Shown here: piece after piece, positions 9,117 through 16,885 of the stretch
Position numbering within the stretch: position 1 is the stretch's first letter
Layout of the letters: each line of letters starts with the position of its first letter
Assembly (NCBI RefSeq): GCF_000013345.1
Contig: NC_007777.1
Span: 2,046,001-2,110,000, forward strand
Length of the DNA stretch: 64,000 nt
From: Frankia casuarinae
GTDB lineage: Bacteria; Actinomycetota; Actinomycetes; Frankiales; Frankiaceae
Direction of reading: 5' to 3'
The notes under the pieces: generated by a model
Told to the model about the DNA's origin: nothing
The model's input: only the letters and a program-made list of their open reading frames with translations
The model's database searches: none
Program-made: the position numbers and the translations under genes

Positions 9117-9212
9117 TCGGGCTCCTTCCATCGAGCGGCGAAGGTGGGCAGCGATGTGCGGGCATGCCGACGGGCCGCCGGACACCGTCCGGCGGCAGGC
9201 ACGCGGCGGGGG

Positions 9213-9596
9213 TTACGGAGTGGGTGTGCGGGCGGGGGTCAGCGCCGCGCGGGCCTCGGCGAGCGACGCCCACGGGCGGACCTGACGGTGGCCCGGGTAG
9301 GTGTGCGCGCGGGCGATCGCGACCGCGCGGGCCGGGTCGAGCACCGACGCGTCGACCAGGCTGGTGATCTTCCAGGCGGTGGTGGCGACGCGGACGGGCC
9401 GCCCGCCCGGCCACATCTCCTCGTAGGCGCGTACCCGTCCGTCGCGGGTGACCGAGCGGATGACGATCAGCTCGACATGGACGGCGTCCGGGCCGCCACC
9501 GGTCAGCGGCTCCCGATGCGGGGACACCAGCAACGCGACCGTCCCCCGGCGGGCTGGTGCGCCGTTCGCCAGCGGCAGCGACTCGACCCGGTTCAC
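9213..9596 (-). CDS. hypothetical protein (127 aa)
   Basis: Unknown. The start is GTG at 9596, which overlaps the upstream stop as GTGA, so the two are translationally coupled. The beta-rich first half contains VHVELIVIRSVTRDGRVRAY. The end carries a helix WASLAEARAALT. No motif recognised. Confidence 0.55.
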   Translation of the reverse strand: MNRVESLPLANGAPARRGTVALLVSPHREPLTGGGPDAVHVELIVIRSVTRDGRVRAYEEMWPGGRPVRVATTAWKITSLVDASVLDPARAVAIARAHTYPGHRQVRPWASLAEARAALTPARTPTP

Positions 9597-9976
9597 GGCA
9601 CGTCCCCGGGCAGGGGCAGCCAGCCTGTGGCCGGGGTCGGGTCGTCGCGCTCTTGGGCGATCAGGTCCCGGATCTGCATCGTCAGGTAGTCGGCCGGATT
9701 GTCCCGCAGGGACGGGTCGTCGGCCCAGACGATCGACCCGGCCAGCGCGGTCGTCTCCACCACCACACCGCCGAGCACGTCCGTGCTGTACCGGCGGTCG
9801 CAGCGCGGGCACTGAACAACCGTCACCAGCAGGTAGGCCGACCACGTGCCGTCCGCGAAGTGCGCCCGCTCCTCGGTGATCACATCGAGGTCGCCGACTG
9901 GGGACAGGTAGTAGTCGTGGTCATCGTCGATCAAGACCCCGATCCGAACCGTGGGGTCCGCGAGCACGCCGAGCAT
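9593..9976 (-). CDS. hypothetical protein with CxxC pair (127 aa)
   Basis: Unknown. QCPRCDRRY near residue 56 is a zinc-knuckle-like CxxC in an otherwise acidic, beta-rich protein. The ATG at 9976 follows GAGGTGG. Coupled (GTGA) to the next gene downstream. Confidence 0.55.
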   Translation of the reverse strand: MLGVLADPTVRIGVLIDDDHDYYLSPVGDLDVITEERAHFADGTWSAYLLVTVVQCPRCDRRYSTDVLGGVVVETTALAGSIVWADDPSLRDNPADYLTMQIRDLIAQERDDPTPATGWLPLPGDVP

Positions 9977-10033
9977 GGCACCACCTCGGAAAGATCAGCA
10001 GAGGAAAGGGAAGGGGCGGGCGGCACGCGCTGG

Positions 10034-10381
10034 CTATGCGCCGGTCAGCCGCGCCCAGATGTCGCGGCACTCGGCATCGCTGAACCCACAGGGATGCGCG
10101 GAGGTCTCTCGCATCTCACCGGTGTAGTAGTCCAACGTGACCGTGCCGCCCCACCAGCAGTGCGGCCCGGGAAAGTCCGGGCCGCCCGACGGTTCTGTGA
10201 CCGCCAAGTCCTTCAGCCTGGCTACGGCAAGGTCCACGGCGCTGAGCCCGTCCTCGCGGTCGAAGTCGTCGGGTTCGCAGTCGAGATCCTCGGACCGTTC
10301 GCCGTGCGGGTAGATGTCGCCGTCGTGGACCTCGTGGTCGTAGTAGTCGCGATGGTGGACACGCAGATGCCGGCCGGTCAC
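10034..10381 (-). CDS. hypothetical protein (115 aa)
   Basis: Unknown. Starts with GTG at 10381, overlapping the upstream stop as GTGA. His/Asp/Tyr-rich N-terminus (HHRDYYDHEVHDGD) and a C-terminal part with PHCWWGGTVTLDYYTG. No family recognised. Confidence 0.55.
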   Translation of the reverse strand: MTGRHLRVHHRDYYDHEVHDGDIYPHGERSEDLDCEPDDFDREDGLSAVDLAVARLKDLAVTEPSGGPDFPGPHCWWGGTVTLDYYTGEMRETSAHPCGFSDAECRDIWARLTGA

Positions 10382-10809
10382 AGGACCCGCACCACCCAAC
10401 CGTCGCAGTCGTCCTCGACCCCTGAGATCTCCAAGAGGATGTCGCCGTAGACGATCGCCTGTTCGTGCAGATGGTCCCCTTCCGGGCCGTAGCCGCGATC
10501 CCACAGGCCCGTACCCTGCCGCTGCCGCGACAGGACCCAGTCCTGGCCCAGCTCCTCGGGCACCGGAGCCCGATCGCCCAGACGCTCGACCAGCGACGAC
10601 AACTCGGCGGCAGCGCCGTCCAGGAAGTCACGGATCTCGCTTGCGGGATCGCCGCGCAGATACTCGGTCTCTGTTCCGTCGAAACCACTGCCGTACAGAT
10701 TCGTGATCTCGTCCGGCGACCATTCGACCATCGCCGATTCGATCAGTTCGCGCCACACTCCCCGCTCAAAGCGGCGCACGAACTCATCCGACAGAACCTC
10801 ACAGGTCAC
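10378..10809 (-). CDS. hypothetical protein (143 aa)
   Basis: Unknown. The GTG at 10809 is chosen because of a strong GGAGGGAGG box; the open frame extends to 10935 but without such support. An amphipathic helical N-terminal half (FVRRFERGVWRELIESAMVEW) is followed by EIRDFLDGAAAELSSLVERL and a short beta-rich end. It heads the coupled pair with the 115-aa gene. Confidence 0.6.
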   Translation of the reverse strand: MTCEVLSDEFVRRFERGVWRELIESAMVEWSPDEITNLYGSGFDGTETEYLRGDPASEIRDFLDGAAAELSSLVERLGDRAPVPEELGQDWVLSRQRQGTGLWDRGYGPEGDHLHEQAIVYGDILLEISGVEDDCDGWVVRVL

Positions 10810-10865
10810 AGACCCTCCCTCCACATGACGGTCGACAGGCTTTGAATTTCCGGCCGTGTAGGCGG

Positions 10866-11075
10866 CTAACGCCACCAGATCCACAGGTCGCCGCGAACTC
10901 CTCGCGCCTTGAGTAGACACGGTTCGTCCATCCATTCCAGACTGAACTTGTAGATCTCGCAGTCACAGCCGTGGTAGATCGACGCTAGACGATCCAGCAG
11001 CATCAGGAAGTGATCCAGACCGCGCCGCTGGACGATCGCTAGCGCACGCTCACGATCGGCGAGAATGTCATACAC
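10866..11075 (-). CDS. small hypothetical protein next to the repeat array (69 aa)
   Basis: Unknown. Begins with GTG at 11075 (weak GGGGTGGG upstream) and reads VYDILADRERALAIVQRRGL, then a Trp-rich end (DLWIWWR). It is the first gene after the 81-bp repeat array, and its frame stays open through all repeats to 12005. I treat that as an accident of an 81-nt (27-codon) unit and keep the short version, but a repeat-containing protein cannot be excluded. Confidence 0.45.
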   Translation of the reverse strand: MYDILADRERALAIVQRRGLDHFLMLLDRLASIYHGCDCEIYKFSLEWMDEPCLLKARGVRGDLWIWWR

Positions 11076-11108
11076 AGACCCACCCCTCGTTAGAACGGCC
11101 GAGAACAC

Positions 11109-12080
11109 GCTCACCAGGCAGGCTCGGGCGTTTCCACCCTCTACCTTGTTACGCGCCCGGAAGCGTCCCGACCGTCCAGCCGGAAAGACGCTCACCAGGC
11201 AGGCTCGGATGTTTCCACCCTCTACCTTGTTACGCGCCCGGAAGCGTCCCGACCGTCCAGCCGGAAAGACGCTCACCAGGCAGGCTCGGATGTTTCCACC
11301 CTCTACCTTGTTACGCGCCCGGAAGCGTCCCGACCGTCCAGCCGGAAAGACGCTCACCAGGCAGGCTCGGATGTTTCCACCCTCTACCTTGTTACGCGCC
11401 CGGAAGCGTCCCGACCGTCCAGCCGGAAAGACGCTCACCAGGCAGGCTCGGATGTTTCCACCCTCTACCTTGTTACGCGCCCGGAGGCGTCCCGACCGTC
11501 CAGCCGGAAAGACGCTCACCAGGCAGGCTCGGATGTTTCCACCCTCTACCTTGTTACGCGCCCGGAGGCGTCCCGACCGTCCAGCCGGAAAGACGCTCAC
11601 CAGGCAGGCTCGGATGTTTCCACCCTCTACCTTGTTACGCGCCCGGAAGCGTCCCGACCGTCCAGCCGGAAAGACGCTCACCAGGCAGGCTCGGATGTTT
11701 CCACCCTCTACCTTGTTACGCGCCCGGAAGCGTCCCGACCGTCCAGCCGGAAAGACGCTCACCAGGCAGGCTCGGGCGTTTCCACCCTCTACCTTGTTAC
11801 GCGCCCGGAAGCGTCCCGACCGTCCAGCCGGAAAGACGCTCACCAGGCAGGCTCGGGCGTTTCCACCCTCTACCTTGTTACGCGCCCGGAAGCGTCCCGA
11901 CCGTCCAGCCGGAAAGACGCTCACCAGGCAGGCTCGGATGTTTCCACCCTCTACCTTGTTACGCGCCCGGAGGCGTCCCGACCGTCCAGCCGGAAAGACG
12001 CTCACCAGGCAGGCTCGGGCGTTTCCACCCTCTACCTTGTTACGCGCCCGGAAGCGTCCCGACCGTCCAGCCGGGAAAGT
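11109..12080. repeat. array of twelve 81-bp direct tandem repeats
   Basis: Units begin at 11109, 11190, 11271, 11352, 11433, 11514, 11595, 11676, 11757, 11838, 11919 and 12000. They are almost identical and vary mainly at two sites: GGGCG or GGATG near unit position 17, and GGAAGCG or GGAGGCG near the middle. There are no unique spacers. Each unit holds an inverted pair AGCGTC...GACGCT (19-nt loop), reduced to GCGTC/GACGC in three units. The array lies upstream of a long run of minus-strand genes, just past a terminator. That placement suits iterons of a replication origin, a partition or transfer site, or a regulatory array. Function not established. Confidence 0.95.
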
Positions 12081-12093
12081 TGCTCAGAAATGC

Positions 12094-12130
12094 GGAGAGG
12101 GCACCGGGAGGTTCTCCCGGTGCCCTCTCC
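12094..12130 (-). terminator. perfect 17-bp stem, 3-nt loop terminator-like hairpin
   Basis: Arms 12094-12110 and 12114-12130 are exact reverse complements with loop GTT. It lies 18 bp downstream of the stop of the minus-strand gene 12149-12952 and directly before the repeat array. The U tract is poor, so it may act as an intrinsic terminator of the GC-rich actinobacterial type or as an insulating hairpin. Confidence 0.75.
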
Positions 12131-12148
12131 GTGGGGACAGATGGAGCG

Positions 12149-12952
12149 TCAGTCTTCCTTGCCGTCCCGCGTGGCGCGGTAGGTGAACATTTCCCGTACG
12201 GCGTCGGCCCGTTCCGACAGCTCCCGGAACTCCGCCAAGGCAGCGTCACGGGTACGGATCACGGCGCGGCGGGAACCGTAGGCGCCCCCGTGGCGCTTCT
12301 GTGCCACCTTGGAAAGGATGCCCGCGCGTCCGATGTCATCGGCCTTGTTTCCTTCGTTGAGCACGTCCGCGAGAACCGGGAATTCCCTGCCGTCACCGAA
12401 CGCGAGTCCCCAGATGGCCTCACTGTTGGCGGCAAGGTGCGTCGCGACGGCTACGAACTCCATACGGGCGACGGCCTTCATCTGCTGTGCCCCGGGGGTC
12501 GCGTCGATCTCGTCAGGCTTCTTGTCGATCTGGTATCCGTTGCGTCGGGCAGCGTCCCGCATGGCGGTGTACTGGATGCTGTCACGGGTGGCAAGGAAGG
12601 TCCCGCCTTGCCTCGTGACGTAGAGCCACGAGTCCGGTTCCCGCGTGGCCACGGAGTAGGTCACAGGCTCAAACTTCCGGATGATCTTCCCAAGCAGTTG
12701 GGCGAACAGCAACACGGCATCCTGTGTGATGTCGTCGCTCGCGTCCGCTGTGCCGTACCCACGGCCGGTGATGGTCGCGTTTCCGTCCATCCGCTTACGT
12801 GAGTGGACGGCGTCCAAGACGCGGCAGAACTTGCGCGCCTTGGTCTGAATCGCGCGCCAGTCGTCCGCCGTCACTCTCGCCATGTCTTCCGGCTGGACTC
12901 TCGCGCCCGGAAGAGCGGACGGCGTGTCCGAAGAAAAGGCGCCATTGGTCAC
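12149..12952 (-). CDS. possible sigma-factor-like protein of an accessory element (267 aa)
   Basis: Residues about 72-98 (DDITQDAVLLFAQLLGKIIRKF) resemble the helical region 2 of sigma-70-like proteins, and the C-terminal third is helical and basic (YGSRRAVIRTRDAALAEF). No clear region 4 HTH is visible, so the assignment is tentative; a Rep-type role next to the iteron-like array is another option. It starts with GTG at 12952 after GAGGAGAG and ends just before the 17-bp-stem hairpin. Confidence 0.45.
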   Translation of the reverse strand: MTNGAFSSDTPSALPGARVQPEDMARVTADDWRAIQTKARKFCRVLDAVHSRKRMDGNATITGRGYGTADASDDITQDAVLLFAQLLGKIIRKFEPVTYSVATREPDSWLYVTRQGGTFLATRDSIQYTAMRDAARRNGYQIDKKPDEIDATPGAQQMKAVARMEFVAVATHLAANSEAIWGLAFGDGREFPVLADVLNEGNKADDIGRAGILSKVAQKRHGGAYGSRRAVIRTRDAALAEFRELSERADAVREMFTYRATRDGKED

Positions 12953-13458
12953 GAGGTCTCTCCTCTACTTTGGGGGAACTCCCGGGGGTGTCGTCCCGCT
13001 CCCGGTGCCGATATCTAATTCTCCGTCTATGCGCGCCCGAACACAACCCCCAATCGTCCACCAATTCATGATTCTTTGAGTGATGACGCAATGATGGAAA
13101 CGACATTCGGGAGCGCGAGTGCGGCAATCGGGAGTCGAAAGAGAAAGGGGGAGGAGCGAAAAGCAAAGCAAAAGCCAAGAACAGAAAAGCGCCAGACAGA
13201 GCTAAACACGGATCGAAAGGAGCACGCCGCGAACCCCGAGACCAGACCCATCCGGGACCGCACAGCGCCAGCACGCCGATCCCGCATCGACTGTCAGCTC
13301 GTTGCCTCGCTATTAAGTCGCGGAGTGCTTGGGTGGGTGGCACGCCTCGTCTGACCTGCGCCAACGGCGATCTGTCCGCCCACCCGCCTTTACGGGCGTG
13401 CCGGTGGGGGGTCCGGTGGGGGGTCCGGTGGGGGGTCCGACGGGCTGTAGGGATCGGG
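12953..13458. other. intergenic region with A-rich patch and G-run repeat
   Basis: No convincing gene. From about 13130 to 13225 the plus strand is unusually A-rich for this DNA, with many AAA/AAAG runs. At 13401-13439 a 13-bp unit (CCGGTGGGGGGTC-like) repeats three times, giving three runs of six Gs in a row with G-quadruplex potential. The segment separates the accessory block from the IS3 element and should hold the promoter of the gene at 12149-12952. Confidence 0.6.
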
Positions 13459-13526
13459 TGAGCTTGGCCCCCGAGCACGGACACCTCACCTGAGGTGGCC
13501 CCCGGCCACCAGGGAGGATGTCGACC

Positions 13527-13817
13527 ATGCCCGCTCCACACCCGCCCGAGTTCCGCCGGCGTGCGGTCGAACTCGCCCGCCGTGGCGACACGCCGATCGC
13601 GGCGCTCGCGAAGCAGCTGACGATCAGTGAGTCGTGTCTGCGTAACTGGATCGCCCAGGCCGACGCGGACGACAACGGCGGCGAGAACCGCCTGACGAGC
13701 GTGGAGAAGCGTGAGCTGGCCCAGTTGCGCCGAGACAAGAAGCGCCTGGAGATGGAAAACGAGATTCTCAAGCGCGCGGCCGCCTACTTCGCCCGGGAGA
13801 ACATCCTCCCAAACTGA
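13527..13817 (+). CDS. IS3 transposase OrfA, HTH/leucine-zipper part
   Basis: DNA-binding subunit. Helix-turn-helix of the IS3 OrfA type: FRRRAVELARRGDTPIAALA, then LTISESCLRNWI. It is followed by a coiled-coil/leucine-zipper segment (LAQLRRDKKRLEMENEILKR). The ATG at 13527 lies 9 nt after GGGAGG. The reading frame ends in C-CCA-AAC-TGA, a canonical -1 frameshift heptamer that would join it to OrfB. Confidence 0.9.
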   Translation: MPAPHPPEFRRRAVELARRGDTPIAALAKQLTISESCLRNWIAQADADDNGGENRLTSVEKRELAQLRRDKKRLEMENEILKRAAAYFARENILPN

Positions 13818-13861
13818 TCTACCGGCTGGTCCGTGAGCTCGCCGACGACCCGGAACTGGAT

Positions 13862-14707
13862 GTGGATGTCGCGGTGGCCTGCCGAGTACTGGGCGTGTCC
13901 CGGTCGGGATATTACGACTGGATCGGCCGGCCACCGTCGTTACGGGAACAGGAGAACACCCTGCTCGCGAAACAGATCGAACGCATTCATCTCGAGTCGC
14001 GGGGGACCTACGGCTGGCCGCGGGTCCACGCCGAACTCGCCCTCGGCCTGGGCGTGCCGGTCAACCACAAACGGGTCGCGAGGCTGATGCGAGAGGCCGG
14101 CCTGCAGGGCGTCTACCGGCGCCGAGCCCGCCGCGGTCCTGTCGCCGAGGCGACCGCCGAGGACCTGGTCAACCGGCAGTTCGCCGTCGACGCCCCAGAC
14201 CGGCTCTGGCTGACCGACATCACCGAACACCCCACCGGAGACGGGAAACTCTACTGCGCGGCCGTGATGGACGCCTATTCGAGGCGCATCATCGGCTGGT
14301 CAATCGCGCACCACATCCGCACCGAACTCGTCCTCGATGCCCTCGGCATGGCGATCCTTCGCCGACGGCCACCAGAGAAACAGACAATCCTGCACAGCGA
14401 CCACGGAACGCAATATACATCGTGGGCGTTCGGAAACCGGCTGCGCATCGCCGGACTACTCCCGTCGATGGGCACGGTCGGCGACTGCTACGACAACTCG
14501 ATGATGGAGTCCTTCTGGGGCACCCTACAACTCGAGGTACTCGACCGACACACCTGGGAGAACCGCGACGAACTTGCCAACGCCATCTTCGAATGGATAG
14601 AATGCTGGTACAATCCGAAACGCCGGCATTCCAGTCTCGGAATGCTCAGCCCCATCGACTACGAAGCCGCACACCTGCCCCGATCGTCCCCAGACGACGA
14701 TCGCTGA
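13862..14707 (+). CDS. IS3 transposase OrfB, DDE integrase part
   Basis: Catalytic part of the transposase (rve fold). The three acidic residues are visible as LTDITEH, HSDHGTQY and MESFWGTLQLE, the usual D-D-E pattern with NPKRRHSSLG after it. The frame is -1 relative to OrfA and is open from about 13811, so translation most likely enters by slippage at CCCAAAC giving an OrfAB fusion; the GTG at 13862 is only the first in-frame start after that site. No stop or frameshift damages it. Confidence 0.9.
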   Translation: MDVAVACRVLGVSRSGYYDWIGRPPSLREQENTLLAKQIERIHLESRGTYGWPRVHAELALGLGVPVNHKRVARLMREAGLQGVYRRRARRGPVAEATAEDLVNRQFAVDAPDRLWLTDITEHPTGDGKLYCAAVMDAYSRRIIGWSIAHHIRTELVLDALGMAILRRRPPEKQTILHSDHGTQYTSWAFGNRLRIAGLLPSMGTVGDCYDNSMMESFWGTLQLEVLDRHTWENRDELANAIFEWIECWYNPKRRHSSLGMLSPIDYEAAHLPRSSPDDDR

Positions 14708-14754
14708 CCCCACACCGCAGGTGTCCGCCGTAGGGGGCCAAGCTCAGGGCGGGG

Positions 14755-14960
14755 ATGGCCACTCGCCGGGTTATTTGGCCACTGCGTGGCCAGAGTTCGA
14801 CCTACTTGGCCAATCCGCTGGTCAGAGCCTCGCTGTGCATCGCGCTGGCCCCTACAGCGCTGGCCAACAGCGATGGCTGCCGGTGCACCTGCGCTGGCCA
14901 ACTACCGTGACTTGGCAGCTCGGAGTGGCCATCTCCAAGCGATTCCTACACGGGCTGTAG
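14755..14960. repeat. intergenic repeat copy A, TGGCCA-rich
   Basis: About 200 bp dense in TGGCCA boxes: a perfect hairpin TGGCCACtgcGTGGCCA, a palindrome TTGGCCAA, three GCGCTGGCC boxes and GAGTGGCCATCTCC. The end (AAGCGATTCCTACACGGGCTGTAG) is the site where the IS701-type element inserted. It is homologous to the copy at 16620-16885. No coding function is convincing: the minus-strand frame starts at TTG with no ribosome site. Confidence 0.6.
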
Positions 14961-16411
14961 TAGGACTTTGTTAGGTGACTCTGGCTGGCTTGGCTGGTAG
15001 CGGTTCGTAGGGGCGGTGGCAGGTGTGGCAGGCGCCGGTCCAGACGGCGAGCAGGGTCTGGAGCATGCGGAGGACTCCGTAGAGGGTCAGGCCGGCGCAG
15101 GGGCTTTTGGGGTGCGGCGCAGCTGGGTGCAGAGGGCTTGGGCGAGGCAGGTGAGGGTGACGTGGCGGTGCCAGCCGTCGAAGGATCGGCCTTCGTAGTG
15201 GTCCAGGCCGAGGCCGTCTTTGAGTTCGCGGTAGTCGTGCTCGACGCGCCAGCGCAGCTTCGCGAGCCGGACGAGTCGGCGCAGGGGGATGTCCGGGGGC
15301 AGGGTGGACAGCCAGTAGTCGGTGGGTTCGTTCTTGCCAGGGGGCCATTCGGCGAGCAGCCAGCAGGCGGGCAGGCTGCGGTCATCGTCTCGGGTCAGGG
15401 CTTTGGCGGCGGGGCGGACCCGCAGGGCCAGGAACCTGGAGCGCATCAGCGCGGCCGTGTTGCCGGGGGTCTTGTGGGTGCCGCGCCGCCAGGTCACCCA
15501 CCGCAGCGCACCGCGGCCGGCGGCCAGGACCAGGGCTTTCAAGGTCGCCGGCGGGTCCGGGTAGGCAGGCAGCGGCGGGCGACCGCTGCCCGTGTACGGC
15601 GCGGTCACGGGTTCGGCGGCCCCCGGGTGGGCGGTGGCGGTCGGGGTGACCCCGACCGTGTAGACCAGGCCGCGGTCGGTCAGGCCCTGGCGGAACTGCG
15701 CGCAGTCGCCGTAGCCGGCGTCGGCGAGTACCGGCCGGGCGGGCACACCCCAGCCGGCGATCTCGTCGAGCATGTCCAGCGCCAGACGCCACTTCTCCCG
15801 ATGCCGCGCACCGTCGGGAACACCTGCCTTCTCGCGGCGGGCACGCACCACCGCGGCCTCGTCCGGGTCGTCGAGGCCGGTGTCGTCCCAGCTGGCAGGC
15901 AGGAACAGCCGCCAGTCCAGCGCCGCCGACGCCCAGTCCGTCGCCGCGTGCACGGACACCCCGATCTGACAGTTCCCGACCTTGCCCAACGTCCCCGAGT
16001 ACATCCGGGCCACCCCAGGCGACGCCGCCCCGTCCTTCACGAAGCCCGTGTCATCGATGACCAGCGCCTCCGGGCGGACGAACCCGACCGCCCAGCCGGC
16101 CAGCCGGGCGCGAACCTCGGCGTAGTCCCACGTCGAGTTCCGCAGGAACTGCTGCAACTGCTGATGATCCACCCCGAGGCGCTCCGCCATCGGCTGCACG
16201 CTCTTGCGCTTCCCGTCCAACAGCAGCCCCCGCAGATACAGCTCACCCTTGGCCCGCTGATCCCTACGCGGCAGATCCACGAACATCCGCGCCGCGAACT
16301 CCTCCACGACCGGACGCACCACCGCCATCTCCTCCGGCGTCACAGCAAGCAGCCAACCAGACCCGGATCCCCACCCCACAACCACACGATCAACAACCTA
16401 ACAAAGTCCTA
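14961..16411 (-). mobile_element. IS701-family element, copy 1
   Basis: 1451 bp bounded by 16-bp perfect inverted ends TAGGACTTTGTTAGGT (14961-14976) and its complement (16396-16411), with a GTAG target duplication on both sides. One transposase gene on the minus strand. Almost identical to the element at 49959-51418, from which it differs in length by 9 bp, and in opposite orientation. Confidence 0.95.
15087..16385 (-). CDS. IS701-family transposase (432 aa)
   Basis: DDE transposase of the DDE_5/IS701 type. The acidic residues are in ALVIDDTGFVKDG, PVLADAGYGD and the C-terminal RVEHDYRELKDGLGLDHYEG. Full length, no frameshift, so probably active. Protein identical to copy 2 except that copy 2 has one extra LQQ in the HQQLQQ stretch near residue 75, caused by a 9-bp repeat expansion. 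Confidence 0.95.
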   Translation of the reverse strand: MVVGWGSGSGWLLAVTPEEMAVVRPVVEEFAARMFVDLPRRDQRAKGELYLRGLLLDGKRKSVQPMAERLGVDHQQLQQFLRNSTWDYAEVRARLAGWAVGFVRPEALVIDDTGFVKDGAASPGVARMYSGTLGKVGNCQIGVSVHAATDWASAALDWRLFLPASWDDTGLDDPDEAAVVRARREKAGVPDGARHREKWRLALDMLDEIAGWGVPARPVLADAGYGDCAQFRQGLTDRGLVYTVGVTPTATAHPGAAEPVTAPYTGSGRPPLPAYPDPPATLKALVLAAGRGALRWVTWRRGTHKTPGNTAALMRSRFLALRVRPAAKALTRDDDRSLPACWLLAEWPPGKNEPTDYWLSTLPPDIPLRRLVRLAKLRWRVEHDYRELKDGLGLDHYEGRSFDGWHRHVTLTCLAQALCTQLRRTPKAPAPA

Positions 16412-16619
16412 GTAGGGATCGGTCCGAGGCGAGCAGCGGCCACTGGATGTGAGCACTGCATGAGCAGCGATGGTCAGGTCTACGTGACCGTGGAGGCTTA
16501 CCAGCGCAAACGCCTCACTGGGAGCTCGCTGGGCACCACCGCGGCCGGCCGTCCCACGGCTCGGCTGTCGCGACAGCGCCCCTGGGCGCTGCTCTCAGAT
16601 AGGCGCGAACTCCCAGGAA

Positions 16620-16885
16620 AGGCTGCTGATTTTCAAGCGACCTCTACACGGGGTTGTAGGGGTCTGATCTCATTGGCGAGTCGCCGTCGCAGTTGGCGAG
16701 GGGACAGCGAGAGGCCCGGCATCTCGACAACTCCACTGATCAAGGACCTGTGGCGCTCCTGCTGGCGATGCCAGCACCCGCCGACTGCGACGGCGGCCGG
16801 TGCACTGGCGCTCGCCAACCAGCGGCGACCGGCCCGCTCGGAGTCGCCATCTCCGTCCGATCACTCCAAGCGGGATAAGAATCCT
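16620..16885. repeat. intergenic repeat copy B, TGGCGA/TCGCCA-rich
   Basis: Diverged relative of copy A. Shared blocks include AAGCGA-N3-CTACACGGG-N2-TGTAGGG near the start, GCCGGTGCAC in the middle, and CTCGGAGTsGCCATCTCC near the end (s = C here, G in copy A). Where copy A has TGGCCA, this copy has TGGCGA or TCGCCA. Contains small palindromes such as CTACAcggggtTGTAG and CTGGCgatGCCAG. No convincing gene. Confidence 0.6.

Larger units (their letters stand above)
13459..14746 (+). mobile_element. IS3-family insertion sequence, complete
   Basis: Inverted ends of 28 bp: left 13459-13486 and right 14719-14746 share TGAGCTTGGCCCCC and GGACACCT around a divergent 6-nt core. The flanks are GGG on both sides, a plausible 3-bp target duplication, which is the size IS3 elements usually make. 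It carries orfA and orfB in overlapping frames with a -1 slippery site. Apparently intact. Confidence 0.9.

Noticed and set aside
11109-12080. CRISPR array
   Set aside because: Whole 81-bp units repeat without unique spacers, and no cas genes are present; it is a tandem repeat array.
13066-13354. Possible genes in the A-rich region before IS3
   Set aside because: Frames on both strands are short, of odd composition and lack ribosome sites.
14659-16818. Short minus-strand frames in the two intergenic repeats starting with TTG (MASA-x-APAA type)
   Set aside because: The similarity follows from the DNA repeat itself; no ATG/GTG start or ribosome site.
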